Positions 54,222 to 64,000 of a stretch of DNA of 64,000 nucleotides are shown in pieces. The notes under the pieces are model-generated. The model was given only the letters and a program-made list of their open reading frames with translations, had not been told where the DNA came from and made no database searches. This stretch comes from Pseudomonas oryzicola (lineage in GTDB: Bacteria; Pseudomonadota; Gammaproteobacteria; Pseudomonadales; Pseudomonadaceae), in the NCBI RefSeq assembly GCF_014269185.2, contig NZ_JABWRZ020000002.1, positions 62,001 through 126,000 on the forward strand, in the 5' to 3' direction. The position numbers were made by a program, and so were the translations under genes. The stretch's first letter is position 1. Every line of letters begins with the position of its first letter.

Positions 54222-55004
54222 ATGACCGTCACCATCAAGACCGCAGAAGACATCGAGAAGATGCGCATCGCCGGCCGCCTGGCCGCCGAAGTGCTGGAAA
54301 TGATCGAAGAACACGTCAAGCCCGGTGTCACCACCGAAGAGCTGGACCGCCTGTGCCACGACTACATCGTCAACGTCCAGCAGGCCATCCCGGCGCCGCT
54401 CAACTACAAGGGCTACCCGAAGTCGATCTGCACCTCGATCAACCATGTGGTCTGCCACGGCATCCCCAACGACAAGCCGCTCAAGGACGGTGACACGCTG
54501 AACATCGACGTCACCGTGATCAAGGACGGCTACCACGGCGACACCAGCCGCATGTTCCATGTCGGCACCGTGCCGGTATGGGCCGAGCGCCTGTCCAAGG
54601 TCACCCAGGAGTGCATGTACAAGGCCATCGAGCTGGTCAAGCCGGGCTGCCGCCTGGGCGACATCGGCGAAGTGATCCAGAAGCACGCGGAAAAGAACGG
54701 TTTCTCGGTGGTACGCGAGTTCTGCGGCCACGGTATCGGCAAGGTGTTCCACGAAGAGCCGCAGATCCTTCACTACGGCCGCGCCGGCACCGGCATGGAG
54801 CTGAAGGAAGGCATGACCTTCACCATCGAGCCGATGATCAACCAGGGCAAGGCCGACACCAAGGTGCTGGGCGACGGCTGGACCGCCATTACCAAGGACC
54901 GCAAGCTCTCGGCCCAGTGGGAACATACCCTGGTGGTAACCGCAACCGGCTACGAGATCTTCACCCTGCGCAAGGACGACACCATCCCGCGCACCTCGGC
55001 CTGA
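54222..55004 (+). CDS. map: Methionine aminopeptidase
   Basis: The 260-residue metallo-enzyme removes N-terminal Met. The five metal ligands are visible in order: [17 protein letters not shown] (two Asp), [13 protein letters not shown] (His), TIEPM (Glu) and WEHTLVV (Glu). The start at 54222 ([18 protein letters not shown]) matches the family; the Met eight codons upstream lacks conservation. It is divergent from rpsB and followed by glnD, the usual order. Confidence 0.98.
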   Translation: MTVTIKTAEDIEKMRIAGRLAAEVLEMIEEHVKPGVTTEELDRLCHDYIVNVQQAIPAPLNYKGYPKSICTSINHVVCHGIPNDKPLKDGDTLNIDVTVIKDGYHGDTSRMFHVGTVPVWAERLSKVTQECMYKAIELVKPGCRLGDIGEVIQKHAEKNGFSVVREFCGHGIGKVFHEEPQILHYGRAGTGMELKEGMTFTIEPMINQGKADTKVLGDGWTAITKDRKLSAQWEHTLVVTATGYEIFTLRKDDTIPRTSA

Positions 55005-55047
55005 GCTTACTCAGCCAACGGCCACCCCTCGACAGGAACCTGACGCG

Positions 55048-57750
55048 ATGCCCCAGGTGGATCCCGAGCTGTTCGACCGCGGCCAGTTCCAGGCGGAACT
55101 GGCCCTCAAGGCGAGCCCCATTGCCGCCTTCAAGAAGGCCATCCGCCAGGCCGGCGAGGTGCTTGACAGGCGTTTCCGCAGCGGCGGCGAAATCCGTCCA
55201 CTGATCGAGGCCCGCGCCTGGCTCGTCGACAATATCCTGCAACAGGCATGGAACCAGTTCAACTGGGGCGACCACAGCGGCATCGCCCTGGTCGCGGTTG
55301 GCGGCTACGGGCGTGGCGAACTGCACCCGCATTCGGACATCGACCTGCTGATCCTGCTGGGCGCCGCCGAACACGAGCAGTACCGCGACGCCATCGAACG
55401 GTTTCTCACCCTGCTGTGGGACATTGGCCTGGAAGTGGGCCAGAGCGTGCGCACCGTCGACGAATGTGCCGAGCAGGCCCGCGCCGACCTGACGATCATC
55501 ACCAATCTGATGGAAAGCCGCACCATCGCCGGCCCCGAGGCCTTGCGCCAGCGCATGCTGGAGGTGACCGGTACCACGCACATGTGGCCAAGCAAGGACT
55601 TCTTCCTGGCCAAGCGCGCCGAACTCAAGGCCCGCCACCACAAGTACAACGATACCGAATACAACCTCGAACCCAACGTGAAAGGCTCGCCCGGTGGCCT
55701 GCGCGACATCCAGACCGTGCTGTGGGTGGCCCGCCGCCAGTATGGCACCCTCAACCTGCATGCGCTGGCCGGCGAAGGCTTTTTGCTGGAAAGCGAGAAC
55801 GAGCTGCTGGCCTCTTCCCAGGATTTCCTGTGGAAGGTGCGCTACGCCCTGCACATGCTGGCCGGGCGCGCCGAGGACCGCCTGCTGTTCGACCACCAGC
55901 GCAGCATCGCCGCGCTGCTGGGCTACAGCGACGACAACCCCAAGCGGGCGATCGAGCAGTTCATGCAGCAGTACTACCGGGTGGTGATGAGCATCAGCCA
56001 GTTGTGCGACCTGATCATCCAGCACTTCGAAGAGGTGATCCTCGCCGATGACGACAGCGGCACCACCCAGCCGTTGAATGCACGCTTCCGCCTGCATGAT
56101 GGCTATATAGAAGCTACCCGGCCGAACGTGTTCAGGCGCACCCCGTTCGCCATGCTGGAAATCTTCGTGCTGATGGCCCAGCACCCCGAGATCAAGGGCG
56201 TGCGCGCCGATACCGTGCGCCTGCTGCGCGAACACCGGCACCTGATCGACGACACCTTCCGCACCGATATCCGCAACACCAGCCTGTTCATCGAGCTGTT
56301 CAAGTGCGAAATCGGCATCCACCGCAACCTGCGGCGGATGAACCGCTATGGCATCCTCGGCCGCTATCTGCCGGAATTCGGCCTGATCGTCGGGCAGATG
56401 CAACACGACCTGTTCCACATCTACACGGTCGACGCGCACACCCTCAACCTCATCAAGCACCTGCGCAAGCTGCAGTACACGCCGGTGTCCGAGAAATTCC
56501 CGCTGGCCAGCAAGCTCATGGGCCGCCTGCCCAAGCCCGAGCTGATCTACCTGGCCGGCCTGTACCACGACATCGGCAAGGGCCGCCAGGGCGACCACTC
56601 CGAGCTGGGCGCGGTGGATGCGCAGAAATTCTGCGAACGTCACCAGTTGCCGGCCTGGGACAGCCGCCTGATCGTCTGGCTGGTGCAGAACCACCTGGTA
56701 ATGTCGACCACCGCCCAGCGCAAGGACCTGTCCGACCCGCAGGTGATCAACGACTTTGCCCTGCACGTGGGCGATGAAACACGCCTGGACTACCTCTACG
56801 TGCTGACCGTGGCCGACATCAACGCCACCAACCCCAGCCTGTGGAACTCGTGGCGTGCCAGCCTGCTGCGCCAACTGTACACCGAGACCAAGCGCGCGCT
56901 GCGTCGCGGCCTGGAAAACCCGCTGGACCGCGAGGAGCAGATCCGCCAGACCCAGTCCGCAGCGCTGGACATCCTGGTGCGCGAGGGCACCGACCCGGAC
57001 GACGTCGAGCAGTTGTGGGCACAGCTGGGCGACGACTACTTCCTCAAGCACACCGCCGCCGACGTGGCCTGGCACAGCGACGCGATCCTGCAGCAGCCGG
57101 CCGACGGCGGGCCGCTGGTGCTGATCAAGGAAACCACCCAGCGCGAATTCGAAGGCGGCACGCAGATCTTCATCTACGCCCCTGACCAGCACGACTTCTT
57201 CGCCGTGACGGTGGCCGCCATGTCGCAGCTGAACCTGAACATCCACGACGCGCGGATCATCACCTCGAGCAGCCAGTTCACCCTCGACACCTACATCGTG
57301 CTGGACAACGACGGCGGCTCTATCGGCGACAACCCGCAGCGGGTCAAGCAGATTCGCGACGGCCTGACCGAAGCGCTGCGCAACCCCGAGGACTATCCGA
57401 CCATCATCCAGCGCCGGGTGCCACGCCAGCTCAAGCACTTCGACTTCCCGCCGCAGGTGACCATCCTCAACGATGCCCAGCGGCCAGTGACCATCCTCGA
57501 GATCACCGCGCCCGACCGCCCTGGCCTGCTGGCCCGGCTCGGGCGGATCTTCCTGGAATTCGACCTGTCGCTGCAGAATGCCAAGATCGCCACCCTTGGC
57601 GAGCGGGTGGAGGACGTGTTCTTCATCACCGACGCCGACAACCAGCCGCTGTCCGACCCACAGCTGTGCAGCCGCCTGCAGGAGGCCATCGTCCAGCAGC
57701 TGCAGGCCGGCCAGGCCAGCGATACCAGCCCTACCCGCGTGACTTTTTAA
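55048..57750 (+). CDS. glnD: Bifunctional uridylyltransferase/uridylyl-removing enzyme GlnD
   Basis: The 900-residue sensor of glutamine modifies and demodifies PII (GlnB/GlnK). The nucleotidyltransferase site is GGYGRGE (85-91) with Asp97 and Asp99 (HSDIDLL). The HD hydrolase site is [21 protein letters not shown] (~508-530). Two ACT domains occupy the C-terminus (from ~707 [21 protein letters not shown] and ~815 [19 protein letters not shown]). The length is normal and the gene is intact. Confidence 0.99.
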   Translation: MPQVDPELFDRGQFQAELALKASPIAAFKKAIRQAGEVLDRRFRSGGEIRPLIEARAWLVDNILQQAWNQFNWGDHSGIALVAVGGYGRGELHPHSDIDLLILLGAAEHEQYRDAIERFLTLLWDIGLEVGQSVRTVDECAEQARADLTIITNLMESRTIAGPEALRQRMLEVTGTTHMWPSKDFFLAKRAELKARHHKYNDTEYNLEPNVKGSPGGLRDIQTVLWVARRQYGTLNLHALAGEGFLLESENELLASSQDFLWKVRYALHMLAGRAEDRLLFDHQRSIAALLGYSDDNPKRAIEQFMQQYYRVVMSISQLCDLIIQHFEEVILADDDSGTTQPLNARFRLHDGYIEATRPNVFRRTPFAMLEIFVLMAQHPEIKGVRADTVRLLREHRHLIDDTFRTDIRNTSLFIELFKCEIGIHRNLRRMNRYGILGRYLPEFGLIVGQMQHDLFHIYTVDAHTLNLIKHLRKLQYTPVSEKFPLASKLMGRLPKPELIYLAGLYHDIGKGRQGDHSELGAVDAQKFCERHQLPAWDSRLIVWLVQNHLVMSTTAQRKDLSDPQVINDFALHVGDETRLDYLYVLTVADINATNPSLWNSWRASLLRQLYTETKRALRRGLENPLDREEQIRQTQSAALDILVREGTDPDDVEQLWAQLGDDYFLKHTAADVAWHSDAILQQPADGGPLVLIKETTQREFEGGTQIFIYAPDQHDFFAVTVAAMSQLNLNIHDARIITSSSQFTLDTYIVLDNDGGSIGDNPQRVKQIRDGLTEALRNPEDYPTIIQRRVPRQLKHFDFPPQVTILNDAQRPVTILEITAPDRPGLLARLGRIFLEFDLSLQNAKIATLGERVEDVFFITDADNQPLSDPQLCSRLQEAIVQQLQAGQASDTSPTRVTF

Positions 57751-57780
57751 CGACTAGACGATTGACGAGACCTTGCGCCG

Positions 57781-58977
57781 ATGAACCATGCCCTGACCCA
57801 GCTTCAGCCCTACCCGTTCGAGAAACTCCGCGCCCTGCTGGGCAGCGTGAAGCCGGCGGCAGGCAAACGCGCCATCGCCCTGTCGATCGGTGAGCCGAAG
57901 CACGAATCGCCGGCGTTTGTTGCCCAGGCCATGGCCGACAACCTCGACAAGCTGGCGGTCTACCCCAGCACCATCGGCCTGCCCGCCTTGCGCCAGGCGA
58001 TCGGCCAGTGGTGCGAACGTCGCTTTGGCGTACCGGCCGGCTGGCTCGACGCCGAACGTCATATCCTGCCGGTCAACGGTACCCGCGAGGCGCTGTTCGC
58101 CTTCACCCAGGCCGTGGTCAACCGCGCCGATGACGGCCTGGTGGTCAGCCCCAACCCGTTCTACCAGATCTACGAAGGTGCAGCGCTGCTGGCCGGTGCC
58201 ACCCCGCACTACCTGCCGTGCCTGGAAAGCAACGGCTTCAACCCCGACTTCGACGCCGTGCCGGCCGAGGTGTGGCGGCGTTGCCAGATCCTGTTCCTGT
58301 GCTCGCCGGGCAACCCCACTGGCGCGCTGGTGCCGATGGCCACTCTGAAGAAGCTGATTGCCCTGGCCGACGAGCACGACTTCGTGATCGCCGCCGACGA
58401 GTGCTACAGCGAGCTGTATTTCGACGAAGACGCCCCACCGCCGGGCCTGCTGACTGCCTGCGCGGAACTGGGCCGCAGCGATTTCAAGCGCTGCGTGGTG
58501 TTCCACAGCCTGTCCAAGCGCTCCAACCTGCCGGGTTTGCGCTCGGGCTTCGTCGCCGGTGACGCCGAGATCATCAAGCCGTTCCTGCTGTACCGTACCT
58601 ACCACGGCTGCGCCATGCCGGTACAAACCCAGCTGGCCAGCATCGCTGCCTGGCAGGATGAGGCGCATGTGCGCGAAAACCGCGACCAGTACCGCGCCAA
58701 GTACGATGCCGTGCTGGATATCCTGCAGCCGGTGCTGGACGTGCAGCGCCCGGATGGCAGCTTCTACCTGTGGGCCAAGGTGCCCGGTGGCGATGCCGAA
58801 TTCACCCGCGACCTGTTCGAGGCCCAACATGTAACGGTGGTGCCGGGGTCGTACCTGTCGCGTGAAGTGGATGGGGTGAACCCGGGCGCCGGGCGCGTGC
58901 GCATGGCGCTGGTCGCGCCGCTGGCCGAGTGCATCGAGGCGGCGGAGCGGATTCGCGAGTTCCTGCAGAACCGCTGA
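57781..58977 (+). CDS. dapC: N-succinyldiaminopimelate aminotransferase DapC
   Basis: The 398-residue fold-type I PLP enzyme makes succinyl-diaminopimelate in lysine/peptidoglycan synthesis, using the product of DapD encoded 3 kb away. The PLP lysine is Lys246 in FHSLSKRSNLPGLRSGF. SPGNPTGAL and AADECYSELYF give the cofactor contacts. Closely related class I aminotransferases exist, but the map-glnD-dapC-dapD synteny supports this assignment. Confidence 0.95.
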   Translation: MNHALTQLQPYPFEKLRALLGSVKPAAGKRAIALSIGEPKHESPAFVAQAMADNLDKLAVYPSTIGLPALRQAIGQWCERRFGVPAGWLDAERHILPVNGTREALFAFTQAVVNRADDGLVVSPNPFYQIYEGAALLAGATPHYLPCLESNGFNPDFDAVPAEVWRRCQILFLCSPGNPTGALVPMATLKKLIALADEHDFVIAADECYSELYFDEDAPPPGLLTACAELGRSDFKRCVVFHSLSKRSNLPGLRSGFVAGDAEIIKPFLLYRTYHGCAMPVQTQLASIAAWQDEAHVRENRDQYRAKYDAVLDILQPVLDVQRPDGSFYLWAKVPGGDAEFTRDLFEAQHVTVVPGSYLSREVDGVNPGAGRVRMALVAPLAECIEAAERIREFLQNR

Positions 58978-59018
58978 TTCGACAGGGCCCGTACAGTTCT
59001 TGAGTGTTGTGCAGTAGC

Positions 59019-59105
59019 GGTGGGAGCGGGTTTACCCGCGAACACCGGCACAGCCGGTGCCATTCACCGCGTCGCCTGATTCGCGGGTAAACCCGCTCCC
59101 ACAGG
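59019..59105. repeat. Inverted pair of REP elements between dapC and the antiporter gene
   Basis: Two palindromes of the GCGGGTAAACCCGC type with flanking TGGGAG or CTCCCA face each other, with a CACCGGCACAGCCGGTG stem between. They occupy the gap between two convergent genes, where they may serve as a shared transcript end. Confidence 0.9.
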
Positions 59106-59127
59106 GCCGCAAAGCGGCCCCTGCGGT

Positions 59128-60774
59128 CTACTTGACCGATCCCAGGTTCGCCTCGCTCAAGTCCAGCTCGCCCAGCACCTGGCGCACCACCTCGTCACCC
59201 ACCAGGTGCTGACGATGCAGGTTGTACAGCTCCAGCCGCTGCGCCCGCAGCGCGCGCAGGCGCAGACGTCGCTCCAGCAGGTCCATCTGTTGCGCCAGGG
59301 CCTTGGCTTCGGCGCTGTCGTTGTAGCTGTCCAGTTCATCCCGGTATTCCGCCATCAGGCGCGCCTTGAGTTCGGTCGCCAAGGTCGCCTGGGCGGCATC
59401 CTGCGGCGCCGTGCTGTCGATCACCTCCTCTGCCTCCAGGGCGTGAATTGCCGCCTCGGCGGTGCGCCGCCAGGCCTCCTGCACCTCCTGGTGCAAGCGC
59501 TCGTCCGGGCTCTTGGTCACCCCACGCAGTAGCAGCGGCAGGGCAATACAGGCGGTGATCAGCGACAGCAGGATCACCCCGGCCGCGATGAAGATCAGCA
59601 GGTCGCGTTCGGGAAACGCCTTGCCCGCTTCCATTAGCAGCGGGATCGACATCACACCGGCCAAGGTGACCGCGCCGCGTACGCCGCCCAGGGTCAGCAG
59701 CCAGCAGGAGCGCGCCGTGGGCATCAGTACCAGCGCTGGCTTGCCGCGCCAGCGCCGGATCACGCCGATCGAGCGCCAGATGCTCTGCACCCAGATGAAG
59801 CGCAGCAGGATCAAGGCGGCAAAGATTGCCACCACATCCAGACAACGCCAGGCCAGGGTCGGCCACACGGTGGCTTCGTGGCTGACCACGGCCTTGATGA
59901 TGTCCGGCAACTGCAGGCCCAGCAGGAGGAAGATCAGGCCGTTGAACGCGAACTCCAGCAACGACCAGACACTGCGGTTGAGCAGCCGGGTGCTGGTCTG
60001 CCGGGGCAGCAGGTCGAGCCAGCTCTGCATCATGCCGGCCGCCACCGCCGAAAGGATGCCCGACACGCCCAGGCGCTCGGCCAGCACATAGGCGGCGAAC
60101 GGCAGCAGCAGCATGAACACCACGTGGGTGGCCGGGTCGTCCCAGCCGCGGGCGATCATCCACGCCCGCAGGCGGCCGATCAGCCAGCTCAGGGCGACAC
60201 CCACGGCGAGGCCGCCCAGGGCGACCAGGACGAAACTGAAGCTGGCATCGGTCAACGAGAACACTCCGGTGATCGCCGCTGCCAGGGCGAACTTGAAGGT
60301 CACCAGGCCCGATGCATCGTTCATCAGGGCCTCGCCTTGCAGCATGTGCATCAGCGGAGTGGGCAGGCGGTCCTGGGCAATGGCCGACACCGCCACGGCA
60401 TCGGTCGGCGACAAGACTGCCGCCAGGGCGAAAGCCACCGGCAACGGAATGCCAGGCAGCAACCAGTGGATGAAATAGCCGGCCCCGACCACAGTGAACA
60501 ACACCAGCCCCACGGCCAGCGCCACCACCGGCCCGCGGATGCGCCACAACTCGCGCTTGGGAATGCGCCAACCGTCGGCGAACAGCAAGGGTGGCAGGAA
60601 CAGGAACAGGAACAGTTCGGGGTCCAGGGCTACATGCAGGCCCAGCGTCGGCCAGGCCAGCAAGGCACCAGCGGCAATCTGTACCAGCGGCAGGGGCAAC
60701 GGAATCATGCGACCGACCAGCTTCGACACGCTGACCAGCGTCAGCAGGATGAGGACGGTGTAGGCGGACTGCAT
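59128..60774 (-). CDS. Na+/H+ antiporter of the CPA1 (NhaP-like) family
   Basis: The 548-residue membrane protein has about 12 hydrophobic helices in the first ~420 residues. LSPTDAVAVSAIAQD (TDA motif) and LMHMLQGEALMNDASGLVTFKFAL (ND motif) hold the ion-binding residues. FLFLPPLLFADGW and TLGGVRGAVTLAGVMSIP are further CPA1 landmarks. A soluble helical C-tail (~440-548) probably regulates transport. The Met at 60774 is chosen as the start, with GGAAG about nine bases away. The ion specificity (Na+ or K+) cannot be told from sequence. Confidence 0.92.
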   Translation of the reverse strand: MQSAYTVLILLTLVSVSKLVGRMIPLPLPLVQIAAGALLAWPTLGLHVALDPELFLFLFLPPLLFADGWRIPKRELWRIRGPVVALAVGLVLFTVVGAGYFIHWLLPGIPLPVAFALAAVLSPTDAVAVSAIAQDRLPTPLMHMLQGEALMNDASGLVTFKFALAAAITGVFSLTDASFSFVLVALGGLAVGVALSWLIGRLRAWMIARGWDDPATHVVFMLLLPFAAYVLAERLGVSGILSAVAAGMMQSWLDLLPRQTSTRLLNRSVWSLLEFAFNGLIFLLLGLQLPDIIKAVVSHEATVWPTLAWRCLDVVAIFAALILLRFIWVQSIWRSIGVIRRWRGKPALVLMPTARSCWLLTLGGVRGAVTLAGVMSIPLLMEAGKAFPERDLLIFIAAGVILLSLITACIALPLLLRGVTKSPDERLHQEVQEAWRRTAEAAIHALEAEEVIDSTAPQDAAQATLATELKARLMAEYRDELDSYNDSAEAKALAQQMDLLERRLRLRALRAQRLELYNLHRQHLVGDEVVRQVLGELDLSEANLGSVK

Positions 60775-60953
60775 CCGTGAAGGCTTCCTTTGTGAATCAA
60801 GATCGACAGCGGGGCGAGAGAGCGCCATTGAAACAACATGTTAGCGGGGTAACGGGAAACGAGGCCGCTACACGATAGTCGCAGGTGAGGGATGAATATG
60901 TAACATGATGAGACGTGGGGCGCATGCGTTGAGCCTTGCTGTGCCTGTGAGAC

Positions 60954-61197
60954 CGAGCGCCGCCCGCGCGGCGCATCGCGGATGAATCCGCTCCTACATA
61001 TGTTGCAACGTGCCAAACCTGATAGGCCATGGTTGCTGGCCTTGGCGCATGTCTCAAGGCAGGTGAGGTGGCACCAATGCCCACCTCGAAGGCCCGTCAT
61101 GCCAACACGGCTGACAACCATGGCCTGACAGGCATGGCCACGTTGCAACAAATGTAGGAGCGGATTTATCCGCGATGCGCCGCGCGGGCGGCGCTCG
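60954..61197. repeat. 244 bp near-perfect palindrome with REP-type outer segments
   Basis: The two ~88-base arms (60954-61041 and 61110-61197) are almost identical as inverted copies. From the outside in, each has a GAGCGCCGCCCGCGCGGCGC segment, a REP core of the GCGGAT(G/A)AATCCGC type, GTTGCAACGTG and AGGCCATGGTTG. The centre contains another small inverted repeat (GAGGTGG with CCACCTC). It lies in the 549-base gap between the antiporter gene and the ArsC-like gene. The rest of that gap shows no gene. Confidence 0.85.
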
Positions 61198-61323
61198 ATC
61201 TCCCAGGCGCTACACCCCCCAAGGCATGCTCCCCGTGGCGCTCAAAGGATGGTTCCCGCATAATCCCGCGACTGACATTCGAAAACGGAGAAATTGAGGC
61301 AGCCTGTGGCCTCAATGCGCACA

Positions 61324-61671
61324 ATGACCTACACGCTCTACGGCATCAAAGCCTGCGACACCATGAAAAAAGCGCGTACCTGGCTCGACGAAAAAGCCGT
61401 CGCCTACGAATTCCACGATTACAAGACCCAAGGCATCGACCGTGACAGCCTGAACCGCTGGTGCAACGAACACGGCTGGGAAGTCATCCTCAACCGTGCC
61501 GGTACCACGTTCCGCAAGCTGGACGACGCCAGCAAGGCCGACCTCGACCAGGCCAAGGCCGTCGAATTGATGCTGGCCCAGCCATCGATGATCAAGCGCC
61601 CGGTGCTAGACCTTGGCACCCGCACCCTGGTCGGTTTCAAGCCCGACCTTTACGCCGCTGCCCTGGCCTGA
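61324..61671 (+). CDS. ArsC/Spx-family protein (YffB-like)
   Basis: The 115-residue thioredoxin-fold protein belongs to the ArsC-related family next to dapD in gammaproteobacteria. It starts MTYTLYGIKACDTMKKARTWLDE with a single Cys11 in C-D-T-M, and contains NRAGTTFRKLDD and the cis-Pro loop MIKRPVLDLGTRTLVGF. It may act as a glutathione-dependent thiol reductase; arsenate reduction is not shown. Two other in-frame Met codons lie within 30 bases upstream and none has a clear ribosome site, so the start is uncertain. Confidence 0.9.
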   Translation: MTYTLYGIKACDTMKKARTWLDEKAVAYEFHDYKTQGIDRDSLNRWCNEHGWEVILNRAGTTFRKLDDASKADLDQAKAVELMLAQPSMIKRPVLDLGTRTLVGFKPDLYAAALA

Positions 61672-61702
61672 GTCCCAACCCTATTTCGCACGAGGTAATC
61701 AC

Positions 61703-62737
61703 ATGTCCAATACCCTGTTCAGCCTGGCCTTCGGTGTCGGCTCCCAGAACCGCCAGGGCGCCTGGCTGGAAGTGTTCTACGCACAACCGCTGCTCAACCC
61801 GAGCGCAGAGCTGGTTGCGGCGGTAGCGCCGATCCTCGGCTATCAAGGTGGTAATCAGGCCATCGCCTTCAGCACTGCCCAGGCTGCGCAACTGGCCGAA
61901 GCCGTGAAGGGCGTCGACGCCGCCCAGGCTGCCCTGCTGACCCGCCTGGCCGAGAGCCACAAGCCGCTGGTCGCCACCCTGCTGGCCGAAGACGCCGCAC
62001 TGACCTCGACCCCAGAGGCCTACCTCAAGCTGCACCTGCTGTCGCACCGCCTGGTCAAGCCGCACGGTGTGAGCCTGGCCGGCATCTTCCCGCTGCTGCC
62101 GAACGTGGCCTGGACCAACCAGGGCGCGGTCGACCTGGCCGAACTGGCCGAACTGCAACTGGAAGCACGCCTGAAGGGCGAGCTGCTGGAAGTATTCTCG
62201 GTGGACAAGTTCCCGAAAATGACCGACTACGTGGTCCCGGCCGGCGTGCGCATCGCCGACACCGCCCGTGTACGCCTGGGCGCCTACATCGGCGAAGGCA
62301 CCACCATCATGCACGAAGGCTTCGTCAACTTTAACGCCGGCACCGAAGGCCCGGGCATGATCGAAGGCCGCGTTTCCGCTGGCGTGTTCGTCGGCAAGGG
62401 TTCCGACCTGGGCGGCGGCTGCTCGACCATGGGCACCCTGTCCGGTGGTGGCAACATCATCATCAAGGTCGGCGAAGGCTGCCTGATCGGTGCCAACGCC
62501 GGTATCGGTATCCCGCTGGGTGACCGCAACACCGTCGAGGCCGGCTTGTACATCACCGCTGGCACCAAGGTGAACCTGCTGGACGAGAACAACCAGCTGG
62601 TCAAAGTGGTCAAGGCCCGCGACCTGGCTGGCCAGACCGACCTGCTGTTCCGCCGCAACTCGCTGAACGGCGCGGTGGAATGCAAGACCCACAAGTCGGC
62701 CATCGAGCTGAACGAGGCGCTGCACGCGCACAACTGA
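61703..62737 (+). CDS. dapD: 2,3,4,5-tetrahydropyridine-2,6-dicarboxylate N-succinyltransferase DapD
   Basis: The 344-residue trimeric beta-helix enzyme transfers succinyl from succinyl-CoA in the lysine/diaminopimelate pathway; DapC uses its product. It is the long DapD form of pseudomonads, with a ~170-residue N-terminal domain before the hexapeptide repeats (VRIADTARVRLGAYIGEGTTIMHEGFVNFNAGTEGPGMIEGRVSAGVFVG). The start at 61703 has GAGG upstream; the longer frame overlaps the ArsC-like gene. Confidence 0.98.
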   Translation: MSNTLFSLAFGVGSQNRQGAWLEVFYAQPLLNPSAELVAAVAPILGYQGGNQAIAFSTAQAAQLAEAVKGVDAAQAALLTRLAESHKPLVATLLAEDAALTSTPEAYLKLHLLSHRLVKPHGVSLAGIFPLLPNVAWTNQGAVDLAELAELQLEARLKGELLEVFSVDKFPKMTDYVVPAGVRIADTARVRLGAYIGEGTTIMHEGFVNFNAGTEGPGMIEGRVSAGVFVGKGSDLGGGCSTMGTLSGGGNIIIKVGEGCLIGANAGIGIPLGDRNTVEAGLYITAGTKVNLLDENNQLVKVVKARDLAGQTDLLFRRNSLNGAVECKTHKSAIELNEALHAHN

Positions 62738-62786
62738 GCCCGCTTCAGCCCTGTAGCAGCGGATTCTCAGCGCTCGAAATGCTAAG

Positions 62787-62818
62787 ATCGGGTCTGGCAC
62801 CACGCCAGACCCGATTTT
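62787..62818 (+). terminator. Intrinsic terminator after dapD
   Basis: A perfect 12-pair stem (ATCGGGTCTGGC with GCCAGACCCGAT, five-base loop) is followed by TTT. It lies 50 bases after the dapD stop and ends 20 bases before the csdA start. Confidence 0.85.
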
Positions 62819-62837
62819 CCTTCCAGGCCCCGCGACC

Positions 62838-64000
62838 ATGTTCCAGCCCTCCCCCTGGCGTGCCGATTTCCCTGCGATCGCCGCCCTGCAACGGCAGCAC
62901 CAGACCTACCTGGACAGTGCCGCCACCACCCAGAAGCCGCAAGCCCTGCTCGATGCCCTGAGCCATTACTACGGCCATGGCGCTGCCAACGTGCACCGTG
63001 CCCAGCATTTGCCCGGCGCACTCGCGACCCAGGCTTTCGAAACCAGTCGCGACAAGGTCGCCGCCTGGCTCAATGCGGCAGATTCGCGGCAGATCGTCTT
63101 CACCCACGGTGCCACGTCGGCACTGAACCTGCTGGCCTATGGCCTGGAACAGCGCTTCGAGGCCGGTGATGAAATCGCTGTCAGCGCCCTGGAGCACCAT
63201 GCCAACCTGCTGCCCTGGCAACAGTTGGCGCAGCGACGCAATCTGCGCCTGGTGGTGCTGCCGCTGGATGGCCATGGCCGTATCGACCTGGACCAGGCGC
63301 TACAGTTGATCGGGCCACGTACCCGGGTACTGGCGGTAAGCCAGCTGTCCAATGTGCTGGGCACCTGGCAGCCGCTGTCGGCGCTGCTGGCCCACGCCCG
63401 TGCGCAGGGCGCGCTGACCGTGGTCGACGCTGCCCAGGGCGTGGTGCACGGCTGTCACGATGTGCAGCAACTGGGCTGCGACTTCTATGTGTTCTCCAGC
63501 CACAAGCTGTACGGCCCGGAGGGCGTCGGCGTGCTGTACGGCCGCAGCCAGGCGCTGCAGCTGTTGCGCCACTGGCAGTTCGGCGGCGAGATGGTGCAAC
63601 TGGCCGACTATCATAGCGCCAGCTTCCGCCCGGCGCCGCTGGGCTTCGAGGCCGGTACGCCGCCGATCGCCGGCGTGATCGGCCTGGGCGCGACCCTGGA
63701 TTACCTGGCCAGCCTCGATACCCAGGCGGTCGAAACCCATGAAAGCAGTTTGCACCAGCACTTGCTGCGTGGCCTGGCGGACCGGGATGGTGTGCGCATC
63801 TTGGGCACGCCACAGGCGGCCCTTGCCAGTTTCGTCATCGAAGGGGTGCACAACGCCGACATCGCCCACTTGCTGACCGAGCAAGGCATTGCCGTGCGTG
63901 CCGGGCACCACTGCGCCATGCCACTGTTGAAAGGTTTGGGCCTGGAGGGCGCGATCCGCGTGTCGCTGGGGCTGTATAACGACAGCGACGACTTGCAGCG
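62838..64000 (+). CDS. csdA: Cysteine desulfurase CsdA/SufS family (partial at the window end)
   Basis: This group II PLP enzyme removes sulfur from cysteine for Fe-S and other sulfur assembly. In the visible 387 residues the PLP lysine is Lys223 (FSSHKLYGPEGVG), the His stacking residue is in SALEHHANLLPWQQ, and the persulfide Cys359 is in RAGHHCAMPLL. The start MFQPSPWRADFPAIAALQ follows a weak CCAGG site. About 14 residues are missing at the right edge. Csd-type is preferred over Suf-type because no suf genes are adjacent in the window. Confidence 0.93.
   Translation, partial: MFQPSPWRADFPAIAALQRQHQTYLDSAATTQKPQALLDALSHYYGHGAANVHRAQHLPGALATQAFETSRDKVAAWLNAADSRQIVFTHGATSALNLLAYGLEQRFEAGDEIAVSALEHHANLLPWQQLAQRRNLRLVVLPLDGHGRIDLDQALQLIGPRTRVLAVSQLSNVLGTWQPLSALLAHARAQGALTVVDAAQGVVHGCHDVQQLGCDFYVFSSHKLYGPEGVGVLYGRSQALQLLRHWQFGGEMVQLADYHSASFRPAPLGFEAGTPPIAGVIGLGATLDYLASLDTQAVETHESSLHQHLLRGLADRDGVRILGTPQAALASFVIEGVHNADIAHLLTEQGIAVRAGHHCAMPLLKGLGLEGAIRVSLGLYNDSDDLQ

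Noticed and set aside
54961..57438. Long antisense frame across glnD
   Set aside because: Same codon-bias shadow effect; the GlnD domains are clear on the plus strand.

Overview
The window is a 64 kb piece of a Pseudomonas chromosome. Three things point to the P. putida/P. fluorescens side of the genus: the high GC content, the gene order (recA-pncC, mutS-fdxA-rsmZ-rpoS-nlpD-pcm-surE-truD-ispF, and the long frr-to-eno envelope/lipid A block), and REP palindromes of the type known from P. putida. Almost all of it is conserved housekeeping sequence. The accessory part is a phage-tail cluster at about 1.3-15.6 kb, inserted between pncC and mutS.

Layout, left to right. 1-1195: 5' two-thirds of recA with a LexA box, then pncC, both on the minus strand. 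1287-15569: a contractile, P2-like tail cluster on the minus strand. Read in its transcription direction it has a LexA/CI-type repressor, holin, an unknown tail gene, spike V, baseplate W, J and I, tail fibre, fibre chaperone, sheath FI, tube FII, chaperone E/E', tape measure T, then U, X, D, a GH19 endolysin and nested Rz/Rz1 spanins. There are no capsid, portal, terminase, integrase or replication genes, so this looks like an R-type tailocin (phage-tail bacteriocin) rather than a prophage. 15718-20275: mutS, fdxA, the small RNA gene rsmZ and rpoS. 20384-28573: nlpD, pcm, surE, truD, ispF, the glutathione formaldehyde-detoxification pair with a divergent LysR regulator, ispD and ftsB. 28742-51836: eno, kdsA, pyrG, tilS, accA, dnaE, rnhB, lpxB, lpxA, fabZ, lpxD, skp, bamA, rseP, dxr, cdsA, uppS, frr and pyrH, all on the minus strand and often overlapping by a few bases. 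52018-64000: tsf-rpsB, then map, glnD and dapC on the plus strand, a CPA1 antiporter on the minus strand, and an ArsC-like gene, dapD and csdA on the plus strand.

How it works together. DNA damage would activate RecA, which should promote self-cleavage of both LexA and the tailocin repressor. That would release the tail operon, whose first gene is the holin and whose last genes are the endolysin and spanins. The housekeeping blocks couple isoprenoid, lipid A, fatty acid, peptidoglycan-precursor and outer-membrane assembly genes with translation factors and with RpoS/GacA-Rsm control.

Most interesting observations. (1) A CTT-TGA-C junction at the end of tail gene E has the same sequence as the prfB (RF2) +1 frameshift site and would fuse E to an in-frame E' extension. 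(2) Terminator-like hairpins sit between tailocin modules, and one lies inside the endolysin reading frame. (3) ATGCAT-type operator clusters flank the repressor and reach towards mutS. (4) A 10-codon minigene lies directly upstream of baseplate gene W. (5) A 244 bp near-perfect palindrome lies upstream of the ArsC-like gene. (6) The ispF start codon directly follows a terminator U-tract and has no ribosome binding site.
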